Below are positions 40,262-48,693 of a DNA stretch of 64,000 nt, one piece after another. Each line of letters begins with the position of its first letter. Within the stretch, counting starts at the first letter, position 1. The DNA comes from Reinekea forsetii. GTDB lineage: Bacteria; Pseudomonadota; Gammaproteobacteria; Pseudomonadales; Natronospirillaceae. The translations under genes and the position numbers were made by a program. The notes beneath the pieces were generated by a model. It made no database searches, was not told the origin of the DNA, and saw nothing but the letters and a program-made list of their open reading frames with translations. Location: NCBI RefSeq assembly GCF_002795845.1, contig NZ_CP011797.1:3324001-3388000 (forward strand), given 5' to 3'.

Positions 40262-43200
40262 ATTAGACAGCACCAGCCTGGTCTTGCGCGGCGCGCACCT
40301 GATAGAGGCCAGCGCCGGCACCGGCAAGACGCACAATATAGTGCGCATCTATTTGCGCCTGCTGTTGGAGCGCGAGCTGGGTGTCGAGCAGATTTTGGTG
40401 ATGACCTTTACCAACGCCGCCACGGCCGAACTGCGCAATCGCCTAAGCCGTTTTTTACGCCAAACGGCGGAGCATTGGCAGACCGACAGCGATCCGGTGA
40501 TCGTCGCATTGCGTGGCAAAATGTCTACCGAGCGCGCGCAACTCCTACTGAACCGTGCCCTGCTGCAATTGGATGAGGCGGCTATTTTTACCATTCACGG
40601 TTTCTGTAAACGCGCCCTGTCGCAGCAGGCTTTTTTCAGTGGCATGAGCTTCAATGCCAATTTAGAAGCCGACACCAGTTTGCTGACGCTGCAAGCCACC
40701 CAGGATTGGTATCGCGAACAGATGCAATTCGATACCTATGACATTCTGTATTCTGCTTGGAAAACGCCAGAAATATTTATCCAACATTGGCGACCGGTGA
40801 TCGATGGCAGTCACCCAATCAGCTTGCCCCCGGCCCCGCAATTAGACACTCTATTGGCAAATTTCGTCAGTGCCTGGCCGGACGAGCGACCGCTCTTCGC
40901 CAAGCATAATGTCGACAATAAACGGGCCAAGGCTGAAACTCGAGCACTCAACCGAGCAACGTTGGAGCGGCTCGATCGCCTAGCCGATGATGGCGATCTG
41001 GCCGACGAGCGCGACCTGGATGCCAGCCAACTAAAAAGCTGCTTCAGTACGGCCACCAAAAGAACCGTCATGCCGGCAACGCACGAGCTGATGTTGGCCC
41101 TGGCGAGCGGTCGCGATACCGTTAAGATCCGCTTGGCCTTGACCGGGGTCGAAGCCATTCGTGCGCATATCCATCAGGATAAGGACCGTCTCGATCAACT
41201 CGGTTTTAATGACCTGATCATTCAGCTCAAATCCGCTCTGCACGGGCCCAATGCCGACGCTCTGGCAGCAGCCCTGCTAGAGCAGTATCCGGCCGCCTTA
41301 ATCGATGAATTCCAAGACACCGACCCCGATCAGTATGCCATTCTCAGCGCCCTCTATACCGGGCAGCCGGATGCTTTCGTGTGCATGATTGGCGACCCCA
41401 AGCAGGCCATCTATGGGTTTCGCGGCGGCGATGTGTTTGCCTACTTGCAGGCCCGCCAGCAGGTCGATTATCAATGGACCATGAACACCAACTACCGTTC
41501 CGATCCGGCCGTGATCCACGGTTACAACCGAACCTTTTTGCAGCAGGAAAGTCTGCTCAACCGCCACACCTTTGGTTTCGACATCGAGTACCGCGCGGTC
41601 AATCCGGCGCCCGATGCGCTCGACCCCGTCTGGTCCGATGGCGACCGGCGCAGTGCGGTGCAGTGGGTGCATTTTGCCAGCGACCCGAGCGCCAGCAAGG
41701 GCCTAACCAAGGCATTCCAAAGCACCATGGCCCGCTGGTGTGTTGCCGAAATAGTCGAGTTGATCAGCCAGGTTCGGGTTGATGATGTGCCGGTGCAAGC
41801 CGGCGACATTGCCCTGCTGGTGCGCAGCTATCGCGAAGCCGAACTGCTGCAGGATTACCTGACCGCGGCGGGTATCCATTCGGTCTATCTGAGCTCGCGC
41901 GCCGATGTGTTTCAGTCGGCCGAGGCCGAACAGTTACTGCTCTTGCTCACCGGGATCTGGCAGTTCGATAACGACCGGGCCTTTATTGCCGCCTTGGCCT
42001 GCCAATGGATCGGCCTCAGTACCGGCGAACTGGAAGCCCTGCAGCAGAACGAACACCAGTGGGCCCAGTGGCAGGCGAAATTTGAACAGTGGCGCACCGA
42101 TTGGCAAAAGCTAGGCCTGATGAGTATGGTGCTGGCGGTGTTGCAGCAACATTTTCGGCCCAGCTCAATCCGGGTCGACCGCCAGCTGACCAACATGTTG
42201 CATCTGGCCGAACGGCTGCAAAAGGAGAGCGGCCATTTGCGCACGCCCGATGCGCTATTGCATTGGTTCGAGCGCGCCCGTCAAGACGGCGCGCACAGCG
42301 AGGGCAACCTGCTGCGCCTGGAAAGCGATGAGGCGCTGGTGAAGATTATTACCCTGCACGGCGCCAAGGGTTTGGAATACCCAATCGTGTTTTTGCCCTT
42401 TGTCAGCTATTTTGGCAAGAGCCCAAAGGCGGCCTCGGCAGTGCGCTACCACGACCGCCACAGCGGCACAGCGCATCTATCCTTTCAAGCCAGTGACGAG
42501 ATCCGCCGGCTGGCCGACGAAGAGGATCAGGCCGAGCTGGTACGACTGTTTTACGTTGCCGCCACGCGGGCCTCAAAGCGGCTCTATTGCTGTATGGCCA
42601 ACTTTGCCAGCTTCCCTAAATCCGCCTTGGCGCTGACCCTAAAGCAGTCGACCTATGATGTGCCGGCCCTGACCGACTTGCTCAGCGTCGCCGGCGCGGC
42701 CAGCCTGCTCACGGTGCCCGACCGGCAGATCCCGGCAGCCTATTGGCACGATCCGAGCACGCACAGCGCGGTGCAACCGGCCCAGTTTAATGGCCATATC
42801 GAACGCGACTGGTGGCTCAGTTCGTTCTCGGCTCTGACCCGCCATGTGGGCCACAGCGGCCACACCACACCGGACCGCGATGAAACCGACCCGGCACTGC
42901 CGGCCAGCAGTGCCACCCAAGCATTACGCTTTCGCCTGGCCAAGGGCGCCGAGGCCGGTAATCTATTACACGATTGCCTGGAGTCGGCCGACTTCGCCGC
43001 GCCCGATTTCGCCACACTCTATGCGCAGGCGGCGGACCGTTACAGCAGTCTTGCCGACACTTACACAGAGGCTGAGTTCACCCTGTGGATAAGCGAGATC
43101 CTAGCCGCGCCGCTGACTCAGGGCGGCAGCCTAGGCGAGCTCGGTGCCGAGCAGAGCCTGCGCGAAAGTGAATTTTATTTTCCCATGCGCGGCAGCCGAG

Positions 43201-43661
43201 TTAGCCTGCTGGCTGAGCTGATTGCCGAACACCGCGGCAGCAACTATCAGCTGCCGGACCATCTAAAACTCAAAGGCATGATGCATGGCTTTATCGATTT
43301 AATTTTTGAACGCGACGGCAAGTTTTACGTCGCCGACTATAAGTCGACCTTTCTCGGCGAACAGCTCGCCGACTATGGCCACGAGGCAATGCAGGCCAGC
43401 ATTCACAGCAATAGCTACGATGTGCAATACCTGATCTACGCCCTCGCCCTGCATCGCTATCTCAAGGTGCGCTTGTCGAACTATCAACCGGCCGAGCACT
43501 TCGGTGGCGTCTATTATTTTTATCTGCGCGGCATGGGCCCGGATCAACCCGGCGGGGTTTTTTACGATCCGCTCAACGCCGATCTGCTGGCTCGACTCGA
43601 TGCAATTTTCGCCCTACCGCATGACGTTGTCGACCAACCAACCGGGACGCTCACCCTATGA
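40254..43661 (+). CDS. recB: Exodeoxyribonuclease V beta subunit
   Basis: 1135 residues, a UvrD-type 3'-5' helicase with a C-terminal nuclease. Walker A is EASAGTGKTHNIVRIYLRLL (about 18-38); VMTFTNAATAELRNRLSRF, LIDEFQDTDPDQYAIL, MIGDPKQAIYGFRGGD, NTNYRSDPAVI, ITLHGAKGLEYPIVFLPF and LFYVAATRASKRLYC complete the helicase. The nuclease active site is seen near the end in MMHGFIDLIFERDGKFYVAD followed by YKSTFLG (Asp, Asp and Lys). Within RecBCD it provides the slower helicase and the only nuclease. It overlaps recD by four bases. Confidence 0.96.
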   Translation: MNELDSTSLVLRGAHLIEASAGTGKTHNIVRIYLRLLLERELGVEQILVMTFTNAATAELRNRLSRFLRQTAEHWQTDSDPVIVALRGKMSTERAQLLLNRALLQLDEAAIFTIHGFCKRALSQQAFFSGMSFNANLEADTSLLTLQATQDWYREQMQFDTYDILYSAWKTPEIFIQHWRPVIDGSHPISLPPAPQLDTLLANFVSAWPDERPLFAKHNVDNKRAKAETRALNRATLERLDRLADDGDLADERDLDASQLKSCFSTATKRTVMPATHELMLALASGRDTVKIRLALTGVEAIRAHIHQDKDRLDQLGFNDLIIQLKSALHGPNADALAAALLEQYPAALIDEFQDTDPDQYAILSALYTGQPDAFVCMIGDPKQAIYGFRGGDVFAYLQARQQVDYQWTMNTNYRSDPAVIHGYNRTFLQQESLLNRHTFGFDIEYRAVNPAPDALDPVWSDGDRRSAVQWVHFASDPSASKGLTKAFQSTMARWCVAEIVELISQVRVDDVPVQAGDIALLVRSYREAELLQDYLTAAGIHSVYLSSRADVFQSAEAEQLLLLLTGIWQFDNDRAFIAALACQWIGLSTGELEALQQNEHQWAQWQAKFEQWRTDWQKLGLMSMVLAVLQQHFRPSSIRVDRQLTNMLHLAERLQKESGHLRTPDALLHWFERARQDGAHSEGNLLRLESDEALVKIITLHGAKGLEYPIVFLPFVSYFGKSPKAASAVRYHDRHSGTAHLSFQASDEIRRLADEEDQAELVRLFYVAATRASKRLYCCMANFASFPKSALALTLKQSTYDVPALTDLLSVAGAASLLTVPDRQIPAAYWHDPSTHSAVQPAQFNGHIERDWWLSSFSALTRHVGHSGHTTPDRDETDPALPASSATQALRFRLAKGAEAGNLLHDCLESADFAAPDFATLYAQAADRYSSLADTYTEAEFTLWISEILAAPLTQGGSLGELGAEQSLRESEFYFPMRGSRVSLLAELIAEHRGSNYQLPDHLKLKGMMHGFIDLIFERDGKFYVADYKSTFLGEQLADYGHEAMQASIHSNSYDVQYLIYALALHRYLKVRLSNYQPAEHFGGVYYFYLRGMGPDQPGGVFYDPLNADLLARLDAIFALPHDVVDQPTGTLTL

Positions 43662-45424
43662 CGCTTAACCTAGCCAGCCCCTTTCAGGCGCTCGACTTCG
43701 CATTGGCCGAGAGCATCGCTCAGTGGCATCAGACAGATGATGCGCTGTTCAAACAATCGGTGATGGCGGTCAGCTATGCCTTACAACAGGGGCACAGTTG
43801 CCTGTCGCTGGTGCAGTGTCTCGACGAGGCGCCGTACCGTGATATGAGCCAGTTTGGCCTGCCGGCCTTGCCCAGCGCTGCGGATTGGCAAACGCACTTA
43901 TCGACCTTTGGCATCGGCCCCGAAGATGGGTCACCGTTGGTGCTGCACAACCAGCGCCTCTATCTGCGCCGTTATTGGCAGTTTGAAAGCGAGCTGTTGG
44001 CTTTCTTGGCCGAGCGCTATCAACAACCCAGCAGCCTCAGCCAGGCTCAGCTCGAGCAGGCGCGCAAACTCTTGGCCAGCTATTTTGCACCGACGCCGGG
44101 GCAAATCGATTGGCAGCAGGTCGCCGCGGCCAACAGCCTGTTCAGCAATGTCAGCACCATTATTGGCGGCCCCGGTACCGGCAAGACCCATACGGTGACG
44201 CGTATTCTTGCGCTGCTCGCGGGCCTGAGCGATCGGCCGCTGGTGATTAAACTGGCCGCGCCGACCGGCAAGGCAGCACAGCGCCTGGCCGAGGCAATCC
44301 GCGAGGCTAAGGCGGCATTGAATCTGGATATGTTGGTCGATCAGGCCATCCCCAATGAGGCCCACACCCTGCACCGATTGCTCGGGGTCATTCCCAATCG
44401 ACTGCAGTTTCGTCACCAAGGTGATAACCCGATCGAGGCCGATGTGCTGTTGATCGATGAGGTCTCGATGGTCGACTTACCGCTGATGGCCCGGCTGTTC
44501 CGCGCGATCAAACCGACCACGCGGCTGATTCTGCTCGGCGATGCCGATCAATTGCCCTCGGTCGCTGCCGGCAGCGTCTTGGCCGATCTGGTGCGCAAGC
44601 CACATCCCGGTTACAGCGAAGCCCGCCGCAGCCAATTGCAGGCAGTGGGCATCAAGCTCCCGGCCGCCAGCATCGAGCTTGGCGCCCCGCTCGATAGCGT
44701 AACAGAACTGACCCTGAGTCGACGTTTTGCCCACGGCAGTGGCATTGGCGCCCTGGCCCAAGCGGTGATCCGGGGCGATGCTTCGGGCAGCCTGGCGGTC
44801 TTTACCGATGCCGCCGATCTAACCTGGCTCGGCGCACACGACCTGCACGATTGCCTGCACGGCTGGATTCGCAACCATTACCGGGCCATCGCCGAACAGC
44901 CCGATCTGCACCAGGCCTTTGCGCACTTAAAGACCTTCCGCATCCTGTGCGCCCTTCGTGACGGCGAACGCGGCGTAACGGCCCTCAATGACTGGATCAG
45001 CCAACGGCTCAATCCCAGCCGGCAACCCTTCTTTAAGGGCCAACCAATCATGGTCACGCAGAATCACTATGGTCTAAAACTCTTTAATGGCGATGTCGGC
45101 CTGGTCTGGCCGAACGAGGACGGGCAGTTAATGGTCTGGTTCGAGGCCGAGGGTGAACCGCGTCCGGTGACGCCGGGTCGCTTACCGACCTTCGAGACGG
45201 TGTACGCCATGACAATCCATAAAACTCAGGGATCGGAATTCGATGAAGTGGCGTTGGTGTTACCGGACCATCAATCGCAGTTGCTGAGCCGGGAACTGAT
45301 CTACACCGGCCTAACCCGAGCCAAAAAACGCTTCAGCTGCTTGGGCACGGCTGCTGTTTGGCGCGCAGGGGTTACGGCGCGGGTTGATCGCTGGGCGGGG
45401 TTGGCGGCGCGGTTGCAGGGATAA
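43658..45424 (+). CDS. recD: Exodeoxyribonuclease V alpha subunit
   Basis: 588 residues, a superfamily 1B 5'-3' helicase. Walker A IIGGPGTGKTHTVTRILALL, then AAPTGKAAQRLAEAI, Walker B LIDEVSMVDLPLMARL, ILLGDADQLPSVAAGSVLAD, and the C-terminal AMTIHKTQGSEFDEVALVLP and ELIYTGLTRAKKRFSCLG are all present. It is the fast motor of RecBCD and needed for nuclease activity. ATGA links it to recB. Downstream, at 46835-47186, lies a degenerate second copy of its 3' end, so the recD tail has been involved in a rearrangement. Confidence 0.96.
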   Translation: MTLNLASPFQALDFALAESIAQWHQTDDALFKQSVMAVSYALQQGHSCLSLVQCLDEAPYRDMSQFGLPALPSAADWQTHLSTFGIGPEDGSPLVLHNQRLYLRRYWQFESELLAFLAERYQQPSSLSQAQLEQARKLLASYFAPTPGQIDWQQVAAANSLFSNVSTIIGGPGTGKTHTVTRILALLAGLSDRPLVIKLAAPTGKAAQRLAEAIREAKAALNLDMLVDQAIPNEAHTLHRLLGVIPNRLQFRHQGDNPIEADVLLIDEVSMVDLPLMARLFRAIKPTTRLILLGDADQLPSVAAGSVLADLVRKPHPGYSEARRSQLQAVGIKLPAASIELGAPLDSVTELTLSRRFAHGSGIGALAQAVIRGDASGSLAVFTDAADLTWLGAHDLHDCLHGWIRNHYRAIAEQPDLHQAFAHLKTFRILCALRDGERGVTALNDWISQRLNPSRQPFFKGQPIMVTQNHYGLKLFNGDVGLVWPNEDGQLMVWFEAEGEPRPVTPGRLPTFETVYAMTIHKTQGSEFDEVALVLPDHQSQLLSRELIYTGLTRAKKRFSCLGTAAVWRAGVTARVDRWAGLAARLQG

Positions 45425-45487
45425 GACTCGGTGGTCAATAATCGCTCCACCCCTGATCTCGGCCTCGATAGATCCATATCAAAATAG

Positions 45488-45655
45488 CTAGACTCTCAAA
45501 TTTATGAAGAAATGAGAGTCTAGATGAATAGGCTTCCATAGATTCACGTCTAAACAGATAGCCTCTCACTTTTAGTGATATTTGACATTCAAATAACTAA
45601 CAATATAGTAGTCAAACTACATTGATATCAATATTTCCCATATAGTGAGAGCCTA
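45488..45655. promoter_or_regulatory. Repeated TGAGAG/CTCTCA motifs upstream of the Fic gene
   Basis: Four copies of the hexamer lie in the AT-rich gap: CTAGACTCTCA (45488-45498) and TGAGAGTCTAG (45513-45523) form an exact 11 bp inverted repeat; TAGCCTCTCACT (45559-45570) and AGTGAGAGCCTA (45644-45655) form a second pair with one mismatch, the last ending at the base before the Fic ATG. They look like operator half-sites, possibly for the Fic protein's own winged helix domain. Confidence 0.6.
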
Positions 45656-46786
45656 ATGGACGTTAAGGATCTAGATCTAGAAGATGCAGTACATTATCAC
45701 TACGACCAATTCCCCCCTAAGCAGATGAATTATGGAAATTTCGTTGATAGCTTGATTAAGGCGACTGACGCGATAGCTCGATATGATCAGATGCTGAAGA
45801 ATATGCATAATAGCGAGATACTATTAGCCCCTCTAAGAAATCAGGAAGCTGTTATTTCATCGAGAATGGAAGGCACTGTAAGTACGATGGATGAGATTCT
45901 AAAATACGAAGCGGACCATAAGGGGGAAGCTACAGAAAACCCAAATGTACGATCGGAAGTAATCGAAACCATTCTTTATCAGAGAGCCTTAAAAGCTGCA
46001 CAAGAAGCAATGAATGATGGCTACCCCATTTCTCAATCAATGATAAAAGCAATTCATCAGCGCCTTCTGTCGTTTGGTCGAGGTGCTAGCAGGTCTCCCG
46101 GAGAATTCAAAAAAGAGCAAAACTATCTCGCTGATCGAAATAAGAAGAAGATACTATTCGTTCCAATTCGCCCTGAGCAATTGCAGGATGGCTTGGACAT
46201 ATTATTTGAATATATAAGTAAAAATACTGATCCAGCATTGATTAAATCAGCTATGGCTCACATTGAGTTTGAAGCATTGCATCCATTTAAAGATGGTAAT
46301 GGACGAATTGGTCGAATGCTAATAACGTTAATGCTATGGAAGTCTGGCACCATATCATCTCCCCATTTTTATGTGAGTGGCTATTTCGAGGATAATAAAG
46401 ACGAATACATCGATACAATGAGGCGTGCATCGGAAACTGGAAACTGGGATGAATGGTGCTCTTTCTTTCTGAAAGCAATCGAACAGCAAGCCATAAAAAA
46501 CTTAGCTATTGCTGAGAATATAAGAGAGCTCTATGAAGAAATGAAGCAAGTCTTTGCTGAAGTACTGTCTTCAAAATGGAGTGTAACAGCTCTTGATTTT
46601 GTATTTACAAATCCCGTGTTCCGCAATAACAAGTTTACATCTAATAGCGGAATTTCTGCTGCAACAGCAGCACGATTCACCAGAACGTTATTAGATGAAG
46701 GTATTATTCGAACTGTTGAGGAAGCGTCAGGAAGAAGACCCGCGCTATACTCTTTTGAGCCGTTAATGAATCTAGTTCGAGTTTAA
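45656..46786 (+). CDS. Fic-family protein, class II, with C-terminal winged helix
   Basis: 376 residues. The Fic active site HPFKDGNGRIGRML begins at His209, complete with catalytic His and the nucleotide-binding GNGR. The N-terminal part has the inhibitory-helix motif (S/T)xxxE(G/N) as SSRMEG near residue 65, the class II arrangement. After the Fic core, the C-terminal 80 residues (ALDFVFTNPVFRNNKFTSNS, ATAARFTRTLLDEGIIRTVE) form a winged helix with the typical GRRPALYSF ending. Fic proteins AMPylate targets; this group is often found as stand-alone mobile or TA-like genes. It starts with GAGAG at short distance, lies behind repeated operator-like motifs, and is far AT-richer than recBCD. 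Confidence 0.9.
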   Translation: MDVKDLDLEDAVHYHYDQFPPKQMNYGNFVDSLIKATDAIARYDQMLKNMHNSEILLAPLRNQEAVISSRMEGTVSTMDEILKYEADHKGEATENPNVRSEVIETILYQRALKAAQEAMNDGYPISQSMIKAIHQRLLSFGRGASRSPGEFKKEQNYLADRNKKKILFVPIRPEQLQDGLDILFEYISKNTDPALIKSAMAHIEFEALHPFKDGNGRIGRMLITLMLWKSGTISSPHFYVSGYFEDNKDEYIDTMRRASETGNWDEWCSFFLKAIEQQAIKNLAIAENIRELYEEMKQVFAEVLSSKWSVTALDFVFTNPVFRNNKFTSNSGISAATAARFTRTLLDEGIIRTVEEASGRRPALYSFEPLMNLVRV

Positions 46787-46834
46787 ACATCTAACCCTGC
46801 CCGGTCGTACTAGGTCATATAGCCGCCTGGGAGA

Positions 46835-46920
46835 AGTTCTACCATGACCATTCAGAAAACCCAGGGCTTGGAATAGGATGAGGTGGCGCTGGTACAAACG
46901 GACCACCCCATTAAGACGCA
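46835..46920 (+). pseudogene. Degenerate copy of the recD 3' end, part 1
   Basis: The sequence around 46843-46905 reads TMTIQKTQGLE, a stop codon, then DEVALVQTDH, matching AMTIHKTQGSEFDEVALVLPDH of recD (45210-45270) with many silent differences. It has a stop in the middle and no start, and is cut off at about 46920. It continues in type with part 2 after an IS remnant. Confidence 0.75.
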
Positions 46921-47019
46921 ACCAATTTAACTGTTCACTATAACCTGTCGGACTATAATTAGCTGAGCGTTGTAATCCCCCCCATTTTTAATCTCAGCTA
47001 AAAATAGAGAGTTTGTCAA

Positions 47020-47121
47020 TCACAGCAGTTGTCTTGGCGGAACCCCGCCAATCGAAGAATGTGGTCGCTCATTATTGTAAGTCCATTGCCTGATGGCTGC
47101 AAACTCCCTGTCCGGCCAAGA
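47020..47121 (-). pseudogene. IS3-family transposase, C-terminal fragment
   Basis: The minus-strand reading frame gives QWTYNNERPHSSIGGVPPRQ, the conserved end of IS3-group OrfB with the catalytic-region Y-N-x-x-R-P-H motif, then stops at 47020-47022, about 20 bp inside the left terminal repeat. The N-terminal 85 to 90 percent of the gene is missing. Confidence 0.75.
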
Positions 47122-47127
47122 TGTTCA

Positions 47128-47186
47128 GTCTGTCGCGGCACGGATTGATCGATGCGCTGGGTTGGCGGTGCGGTGCGGTTGCATCC
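47128..47186 (+). pseudogene. Degenerate copy of the recD 3' end, part 2
   Basis: GCGGCACGGATTGATCG and GGGTTGGCGGTGCGG correspond to the last codons of recD (45375-45420, ACGGCGCGGGTTGATCG and GGGTTGGCGGCGCGG) at roughly 80 percent identity. It follows the transposase fragment and lacks any open context. Together with part 1 it shows a second, decayed recD terminus 1.5 kb downstream of the real one. Confidence 0.65.
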
Positions 47187-47404
47187 TTGAAGTTCGTCAT
47201 CCTGCTAGCTAGGTTCGGGGTGCCATCCTAAAGCCTGATGACTTGCCCAGATTGGGCTAGGTCATCCGCCAAGATAGTTGCTGTAATTGATGAGTTCTAT
47301 ATTTTAAGCTGAGATTAAAAATGAGGGGTATTCAGCGGCTTTTTGCGTTTCTTTGCAAACCGCGAAAGGTTATGGAATCGGATAGAGCGCCCTTCTAGCA
47401 GTTT

Positions 47405-47638
47405 TTATTGGTGTGTTTTATGCTCAAGACGCTCAGCGAGCCACACTTTAATTATTGATTGGCGTGTAACACCCAGCCTAGAAGCTTCTTTATCTAATGA
47501 CTCAATCATCCAAACGGGAAAATCTACATTAACCCTTTTTTGTTGCAGATTTACGCGCTTTACTGAAGAAAGATCTAAATTTGAAATTAGGTCTTCTTCG
47601 TTTGCATCAAATTTCTCTTCAAAATCTTTAGCTTTCAT
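47405..47638 (-). CDS. CopG/BrnA-type antitoxin, intact, with dead toxin partner
   Basis: 77 residues with a C-terminal ribbon-helix-helix domain. NLQQKRVNVDFPVWMIESLDKEASRLGVTR followed by QSIIKVWLAERLE is the standard CopG-type antitoxin pattern that pairs with BrnT toxins. GAGG lies 9 nt upstream of the ATG. The start overlaps the end of a brnT reading frame that has two internal stops, so this antitoxin is now orphaned; it could still repress its own promoter or neutralise a related toxin such as the BrnT at 48690-48977. The cassette's own downstream attC is not visible, because the IS remnant ends 70 bp from its stop. Confidence 0.82.
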   Translation of the reverse strand: MKAKDFEEKFDANEEDLISNLDLSSVKRVNLQQKRVNVDFPVWMIESLDKEASRLGVTRQSIIKVWLAERLEHKTHQ

Positions 47639-47896
47639 ATAACGAAACCTCGGAATTTCTAGACCTTCTAACTGAAATTATACGAATAATTGAGTTTCTA
47701 TAAGTGATTACAGCTGACCAGTGGTTGTTTCCGATTTGACCTATAACTAGTGATCTCTGTTCATCTAGGGTGCTAGCTGAAATCTGAACCAAGTTTGAAT
47801 CATCCCAAAGACTCTTAGCTTACTCAAAGTCAACGCCATGCTTTTCTAGGTTTTATTTTACTTTTTGTGGATAATACTCAACCTCGTTCGTGTATA
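47628..47896 (-). pseudogene. brnT: BrnT-type toxin with two in-frame stop codons
   Basis: The minus strand upstream of the antitoxin reads VEYYPQKVK, stop, NLEKHGVDFE, stop, AKSLWDDSNLVQISASTLDE, then RSLVIGQIGNNHWSAVITYR and IRIISVRRSRNSEVSLYES. This covers the full BrnT family pattern (K-H-G-V-x-F-x-E-A, D-D, ...I-R-I-I-S-x-R-x-x), interrupted by TAA codons replacing one residue each. The original start codon is not recognisable. The end overlaps the antitoxin ATG as in working brnTA loci. It is therefore a recently inactivated toxin. Confidence 0.75.
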
Positions 47897-47950
47897 GAAA
47901 TTATACCTTTATTATATAAAAAGCAATACTTCCACTATGCCATTTGCTGC

Positions 47951-48045
47951 TGCTAACATCTTCGCAGCCGCGAACGTCAGCGTGTCGAAGGCCCGCCGCG
48001 ACGGCGGTTTAAAAGGCGGGCGAGTCGTTGCCGAAACTTGTTATC
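47951..48045 (-). repeat. attC-like site after the ASCH cassette
   Basis: Minus strand: opens GATAACAAGTTTCGGCAACG five bases after the ASCH gene stop and ends CGGCTGCGAAGATGTTAGC. The arms pair (TTCGGCA with TGCGAA) with the expected offset, and the centre holds a strong GCCCGCC/GGCGGGC stem (47991-47997 and 48015-48021). Length about 95 bp, in the attC size range. Confidence 0.65.
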
Positions 48046-48050
48046 AGGAA

Positions 48051-48374
48051 TTAGCAGGAAATCTGGCTGACTACCCGGTACCTTACAAAAACCAACTCAG
48101 TTTCCGTAAGGTATATCTTTCTAATTGCATTCTTAAGCTGAAATGCAAACAAAAACCCTTCTGACCTTGCATGGAAACGACTTAACTCGTTAATAGATAT
48201 AGTCTCAACATCAGAGATTTCAATTAGGCAGATGAACTCAAGTTCTTCATTTGTCACAGCTTCTAACTTTTGCCCTGGCTTATAACATCCTTCAGAGCGG
48301 CTTCGAACGGTTGCTGTCTTTCGACCTGATAAGATCAACGGAGCAAGCCTTCCAAAAAAGCTAATTTGTTCCAT
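48051..48374 (-). CDS. ASCH-domain protein (YqfB-like) in an integron-like cassette
   Basis: 107 residues resembling E. coli YqfB, an ASCH-fold N4-acetylcytidine amidohydrolase. Matching segments: ISFFGRLAPLILSGRKTATV (the G-R-K-T-x-T/V-R core), YKPGQKLEAV, FICLIEISDVETISINELSR and AIRKIYLTETELVFVRYRVV. The Arg/Lys/Thr cluster thought to be catalytic in the family is present in GRKTATVRS. A strong GGAGG lies 13 nt upstream of the ATG. The stop is 5 nt before an attC-like site and the start is about 15 nt after another, so it is a single-gene cassette. ASCH proteins bind RNA or nucleosides; the exact reaction here is inferred. Confidence 0.78.
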   Translation of the reverse strand: MEQISFFGRLAPLILSGRKTATVRSRSEGCYKPGQKLEAVTNEELEFICLIEISDVETISINELSRFHARSEGFLFAFQLKNAIRKIYLTETELVFVRYRVVSQISC

Positions 48375-48387
48375 TTAGATAAAACCT

Positions 48388-48474
48388 CCATTTACTCATA
48401 ACGCTTATGTGCTACCGCGAGCGTTAGAAAATCAACGACTCTGACCCGTTTGATCCTTGTGCGTATAGTTAGGG
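48388..48474 (-). repeat. attC-like site after the brnTA cassette
   Basis: Minus strand: it opens CCCTAACTATACGCAC, with the BrnA stop codon inside the opening, and ends TAAGCGTTATGAG shortly before the ASCH ribosome binding site. An additional exact repeat TAACGCT/AGCGTTA lies near the end. Arm pairing is weaker than in the other three sites, but stop-codon overlap and spacing fit. Confidence 0.45.
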
Positions 48475-48693
48475 TTTTGCGGGCCAGGTAATATCTATCT
48501 TGCGGTGTTGAGCAACACAATCACGAAGATATAGATTAATTAGGCTTTGATAGGGAACACCGTCTTCTTCTGCCATTTTTTTGAAATAAACGATGACATC
48601 CTCACTAAGCCGCATAGTCACGGGCTTTTTGAGTTTTGATGCGTAAGGATTCTTACGTGATTTCATTTGTGATAAATCGTATTCAGTTTTCAT
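48469..48693 (-). CDS. brnA: BrnA antitoxin
   Basis: 74 residues; starts with a four-base overlap with the upstream toxin gene (ATGA). It contains the BrnA pattern: KNPYASKLKKPVTMRLSEDV followed by IVYFKKMAEEDGVPYQSLIN and LYLRDCVAQ, a ribbon-helix-helix DNA-binding domain (KKPVTMRLSEDVI strand). In known brnTA loci the antitoxin binds the RNase toxin and the complex represses the promoter. The stop codon lies in an attC-like opening. Confidence 0.88.
   Translation of the reverse strand: MKTEYDLSQMKSRKNPYASKLKKPVTMRLSEDVIVYFKKMAEEDGVPYQSLINLYLRDCVAQHRKIDITWPAKP

Larger units (their letters stand above)
46971..47334 (-). mobile_element. Remnant of an IS3-family insertion sequence
   Basis: The left end TGTAATCCCCCCATTTTTAA (46971-) and the right end (to 47334), read in reverse as TGAATACCCCTCATTTTTAA, are nearly identical terminal repeats of about 35 bp with the 5'-TG...CA-3' ends of IS3 elements. 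Flanking bases are GCGT and GCGG, a possible imperfect target duplication. Inside, on the minus strand at 47020-47121, is the C-terminal end of a transposase (DREFAAIRQWTYNNERPHSS, then IGGVPPRQLL and stop). Most of the element has been deleted, and a piece of recD-like sequence lies within its limits, so it is a rearranged scar rather than a simple insertion. Confidence 0.7.

Noticed and set aside
47937-48164. 75-residue plus-strand ORF
   Set aside because: It runs through the attC-like stem-loop and antisense to the ASCH gene; explained by those features.
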